A stretch of 64,000 bases of DNA from Paenibacillus tyrphae (GCF_027925525.1 NZ_BSDJ01000001.1:248001-312000); one strand, 5' to 3'; shown: positions 50,407 to 59,717, counted from the stretch's first letter. Translations and numbers: made by a program. The notes: generated from the sequence alone by a model not told the origin.

Positions 50407-52160
50407 GAAGACTGGACTCCTTTTTGGGCTGAGAACTTCCGAATCAAATGCAGAAGCCCCATCCCCACCATAATCAAAAGGACGATCAGGCTGGACAATG
50501 CGGTAGAATACAGCGTATTGCCGGCTTGCTCGAAGCCGAATATTGTCACGCCGATCGTCTGCGAGCCGGTCGACCATAAGAGCGCGGACACCGTAAGCTC
50601 CGTGAACGCCGTCAGGAAGACGAGGAATGCGCCGCTCAGCAGCCCGGGCAGCAGCAATGGAAGCAGGACGAAGGCCCACTTTTTCCAAAATCCCGCGCCG
50701 AAAATATGCGCCGCCTCCTCCATCGAAGGATCGATTTGCGTGAAAGCCGTAATGCCCGCCCGCACCTGCAAAATCATGAACCGGCACACATACGCGATAA
50801 ACAAAATGCGGATCGAGCCGTAAATGCCGGGATTCCAGCCGGGAATCGGCTGCATCCACGCGAAGATCATCGCTAGGCCGAACACGATCCCGGGCAGCGT
50901 ATAAGGCAGGGCCACGGCAAGCTCCGCCGATTTGGTCAGCCACGACGGCTTGCGCACCCGCACATAAGCAAGCAAGGAGCCGAACACGAGACAAATGACT
51001 AGCGTCGTTGCCGATAGCGTCAGACTGTTCTGGATTGACTGCCATACCTTTTCGTTTTCGAGCAAAATGTATTTATAGTTCGACAGCGTCAAATTCGCCG
51101 GTTGAAACGGAAGCCCGTACGCCTTTTTCAAAGAAAGGGCAATCATGGACACGAGCGGCACGATCGTGATGACTGCGAGAAACGCCCATACGGCTGCGGT
51201 GACCCAAGTCCGGTGCTTCCCAAGCGCAAAACGCGGGCTATTATCGACGACGACCGTATCGGCCGCTTTAATTTTGCGGACCGCGAGCCATTGCAGCAGT
51301 GTGCCGATGATGGCAATCACGCCCAGCATGACGGATAAAGCGGCGCCGCGGGAGAAGGCGGACGGGCCGAAGCCGATAATCTCTTCGTAAATGAGTGTGC
51401 TAAGCACGGAAATCTGCTTCGGAATGCCCAGGAACGCAGGGATACCGAAGTTGTCGAGCGAGGCCAGGAACGCCAGCAGACCACCGGCCGTCAAGCCGGG
51501 CAAAGCCAATGGAAGGGTGACCAGACGGAACGTTTTCCATCTTCCGGCCCCGCTGGCTCTTGTCGCCCACTCCAGATCGCGCGGGATTTTTTTCAGCACG
51601 TCCACGGTCAGCAAATACACAAGCGGAAAATGATGAATTCCCATGACGAAAATAATGCCGCCGTAGCTGTACATGCTCCACGGCTTGGCATCCGGGTTCA
51701 CCAGATGCAACAGGCTGGCCGCAAGCCCTTGGCTGCCCATGAAGGAAGACCAGGACAGCGTCAAGACATATGACGGCAGTATAAAAGAAAGCAGCATCGC
51801 CATGTGCAGCGTTTTCTTGTGCTTGATGTCGCTGTAGGCCATCAGCCAAGCCGCCAGCACGCCGAGCGCAATCGAGACGAGAGAGGAACCGGCCACGATC
51901 ACGAACGTATCGTTTAACGTCTTCCACAGGCGGCTCTGCTGCAGCATTTCCGAGTAGTGCGCAAGCGTCGGACCGGCGCTGCCCTGCATGCTTAAAACGA
52001 TCAGCTTGCCGATCGGCAGGACAAAGAAGACGAGCAGAAGAATAAGGGCAACGCCTACAAGCACTCGTTTCAATAGAAAGGAAGGAAAGGACAAGGGGAC
52101 GGACTTGTCCCCTTTCTCCTCATGGGTCCGTTCAAGCCGAATCTGTTTGGAATCGATCAT
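50403..52160 (-). CDS. ABC transporter permease, FbpB-like fused double domain
   Basis: A 585-aa permease consisting of two tandem binding-protein-dependent transport domains, about 12 membrane helices in all. EAA-type loops are at about 190-205 (ATRASGAGRWKTFRLVTLP) and 460-480 (EEAAHIFGAGFWKKW). Fused FbpB/SfuB proteins import ferric iron; the same layout exists for 2-aminoethylphosphonate and thiamine systems. It follows the binding-protein gene by 19 nt and overlaps the ATPase by 4 nt. Confidence 0.88.
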   Translation of the reverse strand: MIDSKQIRLERTHEEKGDKSVPLSFPSFLLKRVLVGVALILLLVFFVLPIGKLIVLSMQGSAGPTLAHYSEMLQQSRLWKTLNDTFVIVAGSSLVSIALGVLAAWLMAYSDIKHKKTLHMAMLLSFILPSYVLTLSWSSFMGSQGLAASLLHLVNPDAKPWSMYSYGGIIFVMGIHHFPLVYLLTVDVLKKIPRDLEWATRASGAGRWKTFRLVTLPLALPGLTAGGLLAFLASLDNFGIPAFLGIPKQISVLSTLIYEEIIGFGPSAFSRGAALSVMLGVIAIIGTLLQWLAVRKIKAADTVVVDNSPRFALGKHRTWVTAAVWAFLAVITIVPLVSMIALSLKKAYGLPFQPANLTLSNYKYILLENEKVWQSIQNSLTLSATTLVICLVFGSLLAYVRVRKPSWLTKSAELAVALPYTLPGIVFGLAMIFAWMQPIPGWNPGIYGSIRILFIAYVCRFMILQVRAGITAFTQIDPSMEEAAHIFGAGFWKKWAFVLLPLLLPGLLSGAFLVFLTAFTELTVSALLWSTGSQTIGVTIFGFEQAGNTLYSTALSSLIVLLIMVGMGLLHLIRKFSAQKGVQSS

Positions 52161-52179
52161 AGACTATGCGCTCCGCTTC

Positions 52180-53244
52180 TTATTGCCCGAAGACGGAGGT
52201 GAACTGTTTCTTATCCGCTTCGCGGGCCTCCGCCAATTTGGAAATCTCCGAAGAAATGACTTTAAATTGATTGATGCTTTTCAGTCCTTTCGGGGCTTCG
52301 ACGCCTTCGCGGATCGGCGTATACCCGATGCTGGAAGCGAGCTTTTGACCATCCTCGGACAGAACGAAGTCCACGAACGCTTGGGCCGCTTTTTCGTTGG
52401 CCGCATTTTTCAAAATGCCGATCGGCTCGGTAATGACCGGAACGCCCTCCGAAGGATACACCAATTCGACCGGGGAGCCCTTCGCCTTCTCGCGGGCGAC
52501 GAGATAATCGACCACCATGCCGTACGATTTCTCCCCACCGGCTACGGCGTTCAGCACGGCGCCATTTCCTTTGACGACCGCGACGTTGTTGGACTTCAAG
52601 CTCTTGAAGAAATCCCAGCCGAAGCCGTCCGTACGGGAGAGAACGCCGACGTTATACGCTGCTGCGCCGGAGTACAGCGGGCTCGGCATGATGGCGGCAT
52701 CCTTGCTCTCAGCCGCGGCGAGCGCCTTCCAGGACGTCGGCGGCGTTTTTACCTTTTGGGTGTTGACCGCGAGCACGGTGGCCATCACTTTCGTACCGGA
52801 ATAGGCGCCGTCCGGATCGACGAGATCTTTCGGGACTTTCGCCAGCTCGGGCGATTTATAGGAAGCGAGCAGATTTTGCTTTTTCAAGCCTTCGAACGTC
52901 ACGGCGTCGGCCAGCAGGAGAACGTCGGCTTGCACTTTGCCGGCTTGATTCTCCGCTTGCAGCTTCGCGGTGACTTCTTCGGTGCCGGAACGGAAGCTTT
53001 CCACCTTCACATCCGGATATTTCTTATTGAAAGCCGAGACGAGCTTGGAGACATCGTCTTCCGGCTGGGACGTATAGAACGTAAGCTTGCCCGATGGCGC
53101 GTTCGTCTCTTGCTTGGCAGGCTCCTGCTTCGAACCGGGCTGCGCCCCTTGATTAGCCGCCGGTTGTCCGCTTGTGCCGCAACCGCTGAATACGAGTAAT
53201 GCCGTCAAGCTCATCAGTAAAGAACCTTTTTTCAACAACCTCAT
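52180..53244 (-). CDS. Extracellular binding lipoprotein of an Fbp-type importer
   Basis: A 354-aa lipoprotein. The signal has lipobox FSGC (modified Cys near residue 22), followed by a long Gln/Asn/Pro/Ala tether. The mature fold starts GKLTFYTSQPEDDVSKLVSAF, the FbpA/AfuA family pattern. Internal DVLLLADAVTFEGLKK, GTKVMATVLAVNT and GSPVELVYPSEGVPVITEPIGI match this family. A ferric-iron or phosphonate ligand is likely but not decidable. ATG 53244 follows GGGAGAG and a good -35. Confidence 0.85.
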   Translation of the reverse strand: MRLLKKGSLLMSLTALLVFSGCGTSGQPAANQGAQPGSKQEPAKQETNAPSGKLTFYTSQPEDDVSKLVSAFNKKYPDVKVESFRSGTEEVTAKLQAENQAGKVQADVLLLADAVTFEGLKKQNLLASYKSPELAKVPKDLVDPDGAYSGTKVMATVLAVNTQKVKTPPTSWKALAAAESKDAAIMPSPLYSGAAAYNVGVLSRTDGFGWDFFKSLKSNNVAVVKGNGAVLNAVAGGEKSYGMVVDYLVAREKAKGSPVELVYPSEGVPVITEPIGILKNAANEKAAQAFVDFVLSEDGQKLASSIGYTPIREGVEAPKGLKSINQFKVISSEISKLAEAREADKKQFTSVFGQ

Positions 53245-53274
53245 TCTCTCCCTACGCGATGTATTTGGTATGTG

Positions 53275-53304
53275 TATATGTGTAGTATATAGAGCATTTG
53301 TCAA
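53275..53304 (-). promoter_or_regulatory. Probable promoter of the Fbp-type operon
   Basis: On the minus strand a consensus -35 TTGACA (plus 53299-53304) is followed 18 bp later by CATATA (plus 53275-53280). The region is rich in TATG/TGTA steps. No Fur-type box was found by eye. Confidence 0.5.
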
Positions 53305-53361
53305 ACGGCTGTTAATTTGAATGGCAACCTTTATAAACACCACATGAACCGATCTGATAAC

Positions 53362-54219
53362 TCAGGATAAAAGGTAACGCCGAACCGCTTCGGCCACGCC
53401 GTCCTCCTCGTTGCTTGCCGTCACCGTGTCCGCGGCCCGCTTCACACAGTCGCTGCTGTTCGCCATCGCAATGCCGAGTCCCGCCCACTGGAGCATGTCC
53501 ACATCATTATCGTAATCGCCGATCGCCACGACTTCGGCCGCATGCATCCCGTACATCCGGCATAGCGTCTCTAGCGCCGTTCGCTTGCTGACGCCGGCCG
53601 CATTGATATCGAAGCGCCGCTGTCCGGTTTTCGTCAATGCCAATTCGTTCCACGACCGCAGCTCGTCGTATAGCCTGACCAGCAATTCGGGGTCCTCGCT
53701 AATGATCGTCGCTTTGTACAGCGGCTCGGACGCCTCTTCGGCGAAGGCGGCCAGACGGCCCACCTGCTTCACTTGAATGCGGTCGGCTTGCTCCCGATAG
53801 TTCTCATAGGTCAACGGCTTGTCCGGATCGATGACGACATTAGCCAGCGGCCAACTCGCGTTCATCTCGTTCATTCGCTCGACAAACAGCGTCCGGTAGC
53901 CGTAAAAATGTACATATGCACCCGCTTCAGCCGCCAGCTCCGCGATACGTCTTGCCGCATCTGGCGGGATCGGAAAGCCGTGCACCCGTTTGCCGAATTC
54001 CGCATCCAGGATGGCTGCGCCGTTGAAAGCAATCAAGCAGCCGTTCATCCCTACATGCCGGGCGTGGAGCCAGACCGATGCGGGGAAGCGCCCCGAAGCG
54101 ATGGTGACGTTCACCCCCTCTCGAATCGCCGCTTGCAAGGCGTCGCAAACGGCAGGCGTGATGATTTTGCTGCGGTTCAGCAGCGTGCCGTCCATATCCA
54201 AGGCGAGTAGTCGATACAT
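53362..54219 (-). CDS. HAD-superfamily hydrolase, Cof type
   Basis: A 285-aa phosphatase with HAD motif I LALDMDGTLLNR (about 5-16), II IASGR, III Lys in VSKRTALETL and IV GDYDNDVDML. The cap domain with AGAYVHFYGYRTLF is typical of the YidA/Cof group. ATG 54219 is used because GGAG lies 7 nt upstream; the TTG at 54237 would have no site. It follows the MBL-fold gene by 26 nt. Confidence 0.88.
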   Translation of the reverse strand: MYRLLALDMDGTLLNRSKIITPAVCDALQAAIREGVNVTIASGRFPASVWLHARHVGMNGCLIAFNGAAILDAEFGKRVHGFPIPPDAARRIAELAAEAGAYVHFYGYRTLFVERMNEMNASWPLANVVIDPDKPLTYENYREQADRIQVKQVGRLAAFAEEASEPLYKATIISEDPELLVRLYDELRSWNELALTKTGQRRFDINAAGVSKRTALETLCRMYGMHAAEVVAIGDYDNDVDMLQWAGLGIAMANSSDCVKRAADTVTASNEEDGVAEAVRRYLLS

Positions 54220-54245
54220 GGCTTCGCTCCGTTTCAATGTGTAGG

Positions 54246-54980
54246 TTAGACCGTGTACATACTGGCCGAGTCGGGCAGAAACACCGGGCCGCCGAAGACG
54301 GCGCTTGCCGTTTGCTTCATCAGCTCGAAATTCCCGTCGCTGGGCAGATGCACGAGCACCAGCTTCTTCACGCGTGCTTTTTCGGCAATCGCGGCCGCTT
54401 GACCGGCATCCATATGTCCTTGTCCCGTCGTGTGGTAGCTGCCTTCGCAGATCGTCGCTTCACACAGAAAAATATCCGCGTCCCTGGCCAGCTCAATCAA
54501 CGATTCGCAATAAGAGGTATCGCCCGAATAGACGAGGACCTTGCCTTTGTACGTGATTTTGACCGCAAAACAGGAAATCGTATGCTCGACAGGGACGAAT
54601 TCGATGTCCGCGCCCGCGAGCCGGACTTTCAAATCTGGGCGGATCGGCGTGATGTCCGAATGCGGACCTTGCAGCTTAACGAGCATATCCGACGGCTCTT
54701 CCGGTGCGAAGAGCTTGAGCTTCTCGCTCATCCGGTTCGTGCGGAGAGCTCCGACGGCGGCGTATTGCAATATCCCGATATCCGCCATATGATCGTGATG
54801 CAAGTGGGACAGAATGACGCCGGACAGCCGTTCGACACTCGTATGGTAAGGAAGCCGGCTCATCACCCCGCTTCCGCAATCCAGCAAAATCTGCCCCTCG
54901 TCCGTTGTGACCAAGTATCCCGCAGTTGCTCCGCCGGCAGAGGGATACCCTCCCCAGTAGCCTAAAATCGTTACCTGCAA
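54246..54980 (-). CDS. MBL-fold metallo-hydrolase (RNase Z-like)
   Basis: A 244-aa metal-dependent hydrolase. The metal motif is SHLHHDHMADIG (about 60-71), the phosphate-like core CGSGVMSRL precedes it, and later ligands occur at VEHTISCFAVK, YSGDTSYCE and VLVHLPSDGN. This is the tRNase Z-like branch, probably a phosphodiesterase. TTG 54980 is proposed as start since GAGGTGAGG sits about 5 nt upstream and the product then opens MQVTILGYWGGYP, the conserved beginning in relatives. The HAD gene follows on the same strand. Confidence 0.87.
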   Translation of the reverse strand: MQVTILGYWGGYPSAGGATAGYLVTTDEGQILLDCGSGVMSRLPYHTSVERLSGVILSHLHHDHMADIGILQYAAVGALRTNRMSEKLKLFAPEEPSDMLVKLQGPHSDITPIRPDLKVRLAGADIEFVPVEHTISCFAVKITYKGKVLVYSGDTSYCESLIELARDADIFLCEATICEGSYHTTGQGHMDAGQAAAIAEKARVKKLVLVHLPSDGNFELMKQTASAVFGGPVFLPDSASMYTV

Positions 54981-55162
54981 TGCCCTCACCTCAAGTTGTC
55001 GTTTTCCATCGCTTTTTACATTTGTTCTTGTCGTGTACATTTGTCATAAATATAGGTCTAAAGGGGTGGAGGGTCAAGTTAAGATACTGTAAATGACCCG
55101 GACAAGCCCTGCGCAGGCAGGAGCATTGGAGGAAGCACATCTAAGGTTAAAGCATGAAAAAA

Positions 55163-55195
55163 AGCTCCATCATGAGGCCATGGCGGAGCTCCTTT
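55163..55195 (-). terminator. Terminator of the Nudix gene
   Basis: AGCTCC (55163-55168) pairs with GGAGCT (55185-55190), an ATGG/CCAT pair extending it. On the minus strand it is followed by T7. Confidence 0.65.
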
Positions 55196-55198
55196 TCG

Positions 55199-55678
55199 CT
55201 AAACATCCGATTCGGACAATCGATAATCGGCCCTGTTGGCCGTAGTCGGCTCCGACTTGACTTGCTGCTTCCGCAAGAGGACATCCCCTTGATTGCGGGC
55301 GGCGTCTCTTATCCTTTGCACGGTAAACTTGGAGATGGGTGCAGGGAGCTTATCTACCAAGAAAAATCCGACTTCGGCGATTTCTTTCCCGTCCGGTACG
55401 GGCGTCCCCTCCCATTCCGTAACTTTAAAGTCAAAAACATAGGCGTTACGCCCGGATAAATAATAGATGCCCGACAGCGTAAAATCGGCGGGGTGCATCG
55501 CCACCTGGATTTCTTCCTGGCACTCGCGGATGGCGGTTTCCCATGCCGCCTCTCCCTCTCTTTGCCGGCCTCCCGGCAGCCCCCATTTCCTTTTTCCGTC
55601 CGCATGACGAACCAGAAGAACCCTGCCGGCATCGTCGAAAATGACAAAGCCTGCCCGAATGCTTGTTTTGGACGGCAT
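55199..55678 (-). CDS. Nudix hydrolase
   Basis: A 159-aa pyrophosphohydrolase. The Nudix box GGRQREGEAAWETAIRECQEEIQV (about 37-60) contains the R-E-x-x-E-E metal site. It begins SIRAGFVIFDDAGRVLLVRH, the MutT-type entry strand. The substrate, a nucleotide or other diphosphate, is unknown. AGGAGGTGG sits 9 nt before ATG 55678. It is transcribed away from the Rpn-type nuclease gene. Confidence 0.88.
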   Translation of the reverse strand: MPSKTSIRAGFVIFDDAGRVLLVRHADGKRKWGLPGGRQREGEAAWETAIRECQEEIQVAMHPADFTLSGIYYLSGRNAYVFDFKVTEWEGTPVPDGKEIAEVGFFLVDKLPAPISKFTVQRIRDAARNQGDVLLRKQQVKSEPTTANRADYRLSESDV

Positions 55679-55765
55679 ATCCGCTCCACCTCCTATGGGA
55701 GTAGTGTATGCTGCCAAAGTCCAAAAAGAGCGCGGCCGATTCGGGTGTCTAACGAAATAGCAGCG

Positions 55766-55774
55766 TGGTATAAT
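55766..55774 (+). promoter_or_regulatory. Extended -10 promoter of the Rpn-type gene
   Basis: TGGTATAAT is a perfect extended -10 element (TGnTATAAT). The -35 is poor. A start near 55781 leaves a very short leader before GGAG and ATG 55798. Confidence 0.55.
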
Positions 55775-55797
55775 GTTAGTGATTGGAGATGATCTGG

Positions 55798-56643
55798 ATG
55801 ACGGAACTGCTGGACCCGCGGAACGACTTTGTGTTTAAACGAATTTTCGGCAGCGAAGAGAATAAAGATGTGCTGCTGGCCTTTCTGAATCATACGTTCA
55901 TGGAGGCGGGCGAGCCGCCGCTGACCGAGATCGTGCTGCTCAATCCTTACACCGAGAAAGATGCTCCATACGACAAGCAATCCATCTTTGACATCTGGGC
56001 CAAAACTGCCGAGGGCAAGCTGATTAATGTCGAAATGCAGCTGTTCAACAAATATGACAACGAAAAGCGCACCTTGTACTATTGGGGGAAACGTTACTCC
56101 AATCAGCTTCAAGAGGGGCAGACCTACAAAGCCTTGAAGAAGTGCGTCACGATCAATATTTTAAACTTTGCATTCCTGCCCAACGATCGTTACCACAGCG
56201 TTTTTCACCTGCGGGAGGATCATACGCTGATTCCCCTGATCGATGACATTGAGGTGCACTTTATCGAGCTGCCGAAGCTTGACGATCGCGCCGTTCCGAT
56301 GGAAGACGGCCTAGTCAACTGGCTGTTGTTCCTGAAAGGCGTAAATAAATCCAACTGGGAGGTGCTGGCCATGAACGATCCGACATTGAAGAAGGCGATG
56401 ACGACGCTCGAATTCCTGAGTCAGGACGCCGAAGCCCGTAGGCTGTACGAAGCAAGGCAAAAATATTTGCACGACGAAGCTTCGATGATTGAAGGCGCGA
56501 AAACGGAAGGAAAAGCCAAAGGAATATTAGAGGGAAAAATCGAAGTCGCCAAAAACATGCTGTCGATGGGCCTCGATATTCCATTGATCGTTAAAGCAAC
56601 CGGATTAACGGAAGAAGAGATTCACGCCTTGAAACCGATGTGA
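55798..56643 (+). CDS. Rpn/PD-(D/E)XK nuclease family transposase-like protein
   Basis: A 281-aa protein of the recombination-promoting nuclease/PDDEXK_2 group. The N-terminus LLDPRNDFVFKRIFGSEENKDVLLAFLN is the family signature. The nuclease core has Asp in IFDIWAKTAEG and the ExQ pair in LINVEMQLF (about 70-90). A C-terminal charged helix (EGAKTEGKAKGILEGKIEVAKNML) is also usual. These proteins can cut DNA and promote RecA-independent recombination. GGAG precedes ATG 55798. It has its own terminator and stands alone. Confidence 0.88.
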   Translation: MTELLDPRNDFVFKRIFGSEENKDVLLAFLNHTFMEAGEPPLTEIVLLNPYTEKDAPYDKQSIFDIWAKTAEGKLINVEMQLFNKYDNEKRTLYYWGKRYSNQLQEGQTYKALKKCVTINILNFAFLPNDRYHSVFHLREDHTLIPLIDDIEVHFIELPKLDDRAVPMEDGLVNWLLFLKGVNKSNWEVLAMNDPTLKKAMTTLEFLSQDAEARRLYEARQKYLHDEASMIEGAKTEGKAKGILEGKIEVAKNMLSMGLDIPLIVKATGLTEEEIHALKPM

Positions 56644-56661
56644 TCCGCCTTCGGATACGAA

Positions 56662-56689
56662 CGCCAGCCTTTCGAGGTTGGCGTTTTTT
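56662..56689 (+). terminator. Rho-independent terminator of the Rpn-type gene
   Basis: CGCCAGCC pairs with GGTTGGCG (one G-T pair) around a short loop and is followed by TTTTTT. Its stem closely resembles the hairpin duplicated around element copy B. Confidence 0.85.
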
Positions 56690-56746
56690 CTTGAAAAAAA
56701 TAGAGCAAATAATCACCACACGGAGAATTCTTCCTAATTATATCGC

Positions 56747-56774
56747 TTCAAATGCACCAGGAATGTTGTATAAT
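56747..56774 (+). promoter_or_regulatory. Probable promoter of the YhgE/Pip gene
   Basis: TTCAAA (56747-56752) and a perfect TATAAT (56769-56774) are 16 bp apart. A short ATACT-rich repeat follows. The leader to ATG 56839 is about 58 nt. Confidence 0.6.
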
Positions 56775-56838
56775 ACTATACTATACGTAAAAATATAGGG
56801 AGCTTGTTCTCCTGGCACAGTGAAAGGTACAGAAAACG

Positions 56839-59427
56839 ATGCGAAAAGTTTCTCTACGGACGGTTTTGCGCATATATACTTACGACATCCGGCGTATTGT
56901 TACGAATTGGGTCACCTTGACGGTGGTCTGCGGACTCATTCTTTTGCCGTCGCTTTACGCTTGGATTAACATTTATGCTTCCTGGGACCCTTACGCCAAT
57001 ACGAAGGGCATCAAGGTCGGGGTCGTCAATAACGACAAAGGCGGCACGCTCAAAGGGCTTACCTTTAATATCGGAGACGAAATCATTCACTCGCTGCAGC
57101 AGAATGAGAAGCTCGGCTGGACCTTCTATAATACGAAAGACGAAGGCATAGCCAAGGCGGAAAACGGCGAGGTGTACGCCACCATTGTGATTCCCGACGA
57201 TTTTTCGCTGAAAATGAGCACGATGCTTAGCGACCAGCCGGTCAAGCCGGAGCTGGAATATTATGTGAACGAAAAAGAAAATGCTATTGCCTCGAAAATG
57301 ACGGATGCGGGCGCCTCGACGATCCAACGGGAGATCAGCACCTCCTTTATCGAAACGGTGACGGGAAAAGTGTTCGAAACCCTGAATAAAGCCGGCGCCG
57401 AGCTGGATCAGCAGTACCCGCAAATCGAAAAATACAAAAATTTGCTTTACACCCTGAATGAAAATATGCCGAAGCTGAATCAAAATCTGGATGAGATGCT
57501 GAACCGGGCAGAGAACGGTTTTACCCAGGTGGATAAGACGGCGGAGCATGTTCCAGCGGTTCAGGATACGCTCGGCAAGCTCATTGAGCTGAACGACGGA
57601 TTAAGCAAGGATATGTATAAAACCAGCGACGATTTAAAAGAAATCGCGCCGGATGTGAAAGAGAACCTGTATCGGCTTCAGACGATTTTCAACCGATTAA
57701 CCGAGACGACCGAGGACGTGAACAACCAGCTGACGGTGTATAAGCCGGAGGTGCTCACCCAGCTCGACAATGCCGTCACGGATCTCGATCAACTGCAGGA
57801 GCGGGTGAAGGATACGTCGGAGCAGTTGGAAAAAGCGGGCGTAACGGTGCCCGAAGAGACCCTTGCGATGGCGAGCGACATTGCAGTCGAACTGAACCAG
57901 TTCCGGATACTCCTGTTAGACTTAAAAGCAAAGATCAAGGATGTTAATGCGGCGGAAAATATTTTAAATAAGCTGCAGCCGATCAACGACCGGCTTCTGG
58001 ATAAAATCACCAAATTCCAAGCTGCCGTCAATGCGCTGCTGGCTCCGCTCGATGAAGCCCTGAACATCCGGACATTTGCCATTCTCCGCGACAATCTGGA
58101 AAAAATGCGGCAGCTGTCTGCCGGGATCAGTTCGTTTACCAGGAATTTAAGCACGACGCTGGCCTATCAAAAATCGGACTTGGACGGCAAGCTGTCCCAA
58201 AACATCGAGATCATTAGCGACATGATGAACAGAATTCTCAAAAATGCCAACTCGTTGGCCCAATCCTCCGCTAAAGGCTCGTTTCAGCTTAGCAAGGATT
58301 TGAAGAAACTGGCTCAACGGCTGGAGGAGTGGAAGGGCAAAACGGCCGATCTCCGGAAGAACATCGCAGATAACCACAATCTGGAAAAGTTGCTGCCGGA
58401 TCTGGCCCGAATGAACTTCTCGATTGCGGGAGATATCGGCAAACTGTCGCTTGCACTCGACCAGACCCTGTTTCCGAAAACAGAATCCTATCTGCAAAAA
58501 GGCTCCCTTCTTCTCGCCGATGTAAACGTGATTCTTGGCAACACGCAGGAGGATTTGGCCGCAGCAAAGGATTTGATGACGAGCATGTCATCCGGAGGCA
58601 AAGTGGCGGTAGACGATATCCGGAATTTCAAAGAGCGCGTGCCGGACCTTCAGCAGCGCCTGAGCGACCTGACGGCGGTCTTCCAAAAAATCGACAGCAC
58701 GGTTGATGTCAAGGACATGATCAAGCTGCTGCAAAACCGCGGCATCGCAGACAGCAACTTCCTTGCTCTTCCGGTGACGATGAGCACGCACCCGTTATTC
58801 CCGATCGCCAACTATGGGGCAGGCATGACCCCTTTCTATACGACGCTGTGCTTGTGGGTCGGTTCCCTGCTTCTCACATCTTTGCTCACCGTCAAGTTCC
58901 AGCCGGCGGATTTCAGCTTTACCTCGCACGAAGAGTACCTGGGCAAATACCTATTGTTTGCGACCTTATCCGTGCTGCAGGGACTTATCGTAGCGCTTGG
59001 GGATATCTTTTTGCTGAAGATCCACATTCAGGAGGCCGGATTGTTCATCGGACTCACGCTGTTTTATTGTGTTGTCTTTTCCATGATCGTGTACACGCTG
59101 GTCACGCTCTTTAACAATATCGGCAAATCGATGGGCGTTGTCCTGCTGGTGCTCCAGCTCGCCGGCTCGGGGGGCACGTTCCCGATTCAGGTGACACCGG
59201 CGTTCTTCCAAACGATTCATTCGATGCTGCCGTTTACCTATGCGATCAGCGGGCTGCGGGAAGCGCTCGCCGGGGTAAGCTACCCGACGCTGATGAGGGA
59301 TGTCTGGACGTTGGTCGGATTTTTCTTCGCATTTTTGGTTATAGGTTATATATTCAAGCCGACGCTCACGTCCTTCTTGGGCAAGTATTCCAAGCAGCTG
59401 CATCATTCAGGGGTCATTGGACACTGA
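56839..59427 (+). CDS. YhgE/Pip family membrane protein
   Basis: An 862-aa protein with one N-terminal membrane helix (about 22-42), a long extracellular coiled-coil region (about 50-640), and five or six C-terminal helices (about 655-850) of the ABC-2 permease type. It begins RTVLRIYTYDIRRIVTNWVTLTVV, typical of YhgE. Relatives include phage infection protein (Pip) of lactococci, a phage receptor, and type VII secretion YueB/EsaA proteins. The heptad-rich central portion (QLDNAVTDLDQLQERVKDTSEQLEKA) supports a long stalk. Start is ATG 56839 after AAAGG. Its terminator was invaded by element copy B. Confidence 0.88.
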   Translation: MRKVSLRTVLRIYTYDIRRIVTNWVTLTVVCGLILLPSLYAWINIYASWDPYANTKGIKVGVVNNDKGGTLKGLTFNIGDEIIHSLQQNEKLGWTFYNTKDEGIAKAENGEVYATIVIPDDFSLKMSTMLSDQPVKPELEYYVNEKENAIASKMTDAGASTIQREISTSFIETVTGKVFETLNKAGAELDQQYPQIEKYKNLLYTLNENMPKLNQNLDEMLNRAENGFTQVDKTAEHVPAVQDTLGKLIELNDGLSKDMYKTSDDLKEIAPDVKENLYRLQTIFNRLTETTEDVNNQLTVYKPEVLTQLDNAVTDLDQLQERVKDTSEQLEKAGVTVPEETLAMASDIAVELNQFRILLLDLKAKIKDVNAAENILNKLQPINDRLLDKITKFQAAVNALLAPLDEALNIRTFAILRDNLEKMRQLSAGISSFTRNLSTTLAYQKSDLDGKLSQNIEIISDMMNRILKNANSLAQSSAKGSFQLSKDLKKLAQRLEEWKGKTADLRKNIADNHNLEKLLPDLARMNFSIAGDIGKLSLALDQTLFPKTESYLQKGSLLLADVNVILGNTQEDLAAAKDLMTSMSSGGKVAVDDIRNFKERVPDLQQRLSDLTAVFQKIDSTVDVKDMIKLLQNRGIADSNFLALPVTMSTHPLFPIANYGAGMTPFYTTLCLWVGSLLLTSLLTVKFQPADFSFTSHEEYLGKYLLFATLSVLQGLIVALGDIFLLKIHIQEAGLFIGLTLFYCVVFSMIVYTLVTLFNNIGKSMGVVLLVLQLAGSGGTFPIQVTPAFFQTIHSMLPFTYAISGLREALAGVSYPTLMRDVWTLVGFFFAFLVIGYIFKPTLTSFLGKYSKQLHHSGVIGH

Positions 59428-59452
59428 TTTCCGGAAAATTCAATATGGATAC

Positions 59453-59474
59453 CGCCAGCCTCAAAAGGCTGGCG
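59453..59474 (+). repeat. Left (gene-proximal) copy of duplicated terminator hairpin flanking element copy B
   Basis: A 22-nt perfect stem-loop, arms CGCCAGCC and GGCTGGCG around TCAAAA, identical to 59691-59712. This copy is followed by element sequence instead of a T tract. Confidence 0.9.
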
Positions 59475-59690
59475 TGAGCTTGTTGAGAAAGTGGTCTAAG
59501 CAAAAATAGAGAAACATACGTAGGTGGGGTATCCACTGGAGAAGCGGTAGCGGCCGCCTTTGTCTTCGGGAAATGTCCGCTATTAAGCGGCTTCCAATCA
59601 AATTTCCCGAAGACAAGAGTGGTCGGAAGTGGATACCCCACCCCTTCGTTACCTCTATAATCCCGTTTGACCACTTTCTCAACACTCTGA
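59475..59690. mobile_element. Dispersed palindromic MITE-like element, full copy B
   Basis: A 216-bp element nearly identical to copy A, in the same window orientation. Left end TGAGCTTGTTGAGAAAGTGG and right end complement share TGTTGAGAAAGTGGTC. The 120-bp core spans 59523-59642. It is inserted between two identical 22-nt terminator hairpins behind the yhgE-type gene. It encodes nothing convincing; the open frame across it gives the same chance peptide in copy A. Confidence 0.82.
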
Positions 59691-59717
59691 CGCCAGCCTC
59701 AAAAGGCTGGCGTTTTT
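59691..59717 (+). terminator. Right copy of duplicated hairpin with T tract (intact terminator)
   Basis: The identical 22-nt stem-loop followed by TTTTT, so it is the functional terminator of the yhgE-type gene, now 240 bp further away because of the insertion. Confidence 0.88.

Noticed and set aside
53245-53361. Fur box for the Fbp-type operon
   Set aside because: No GATAAT-type repeats found by eye, so iron as substrate is not supported by regulation.
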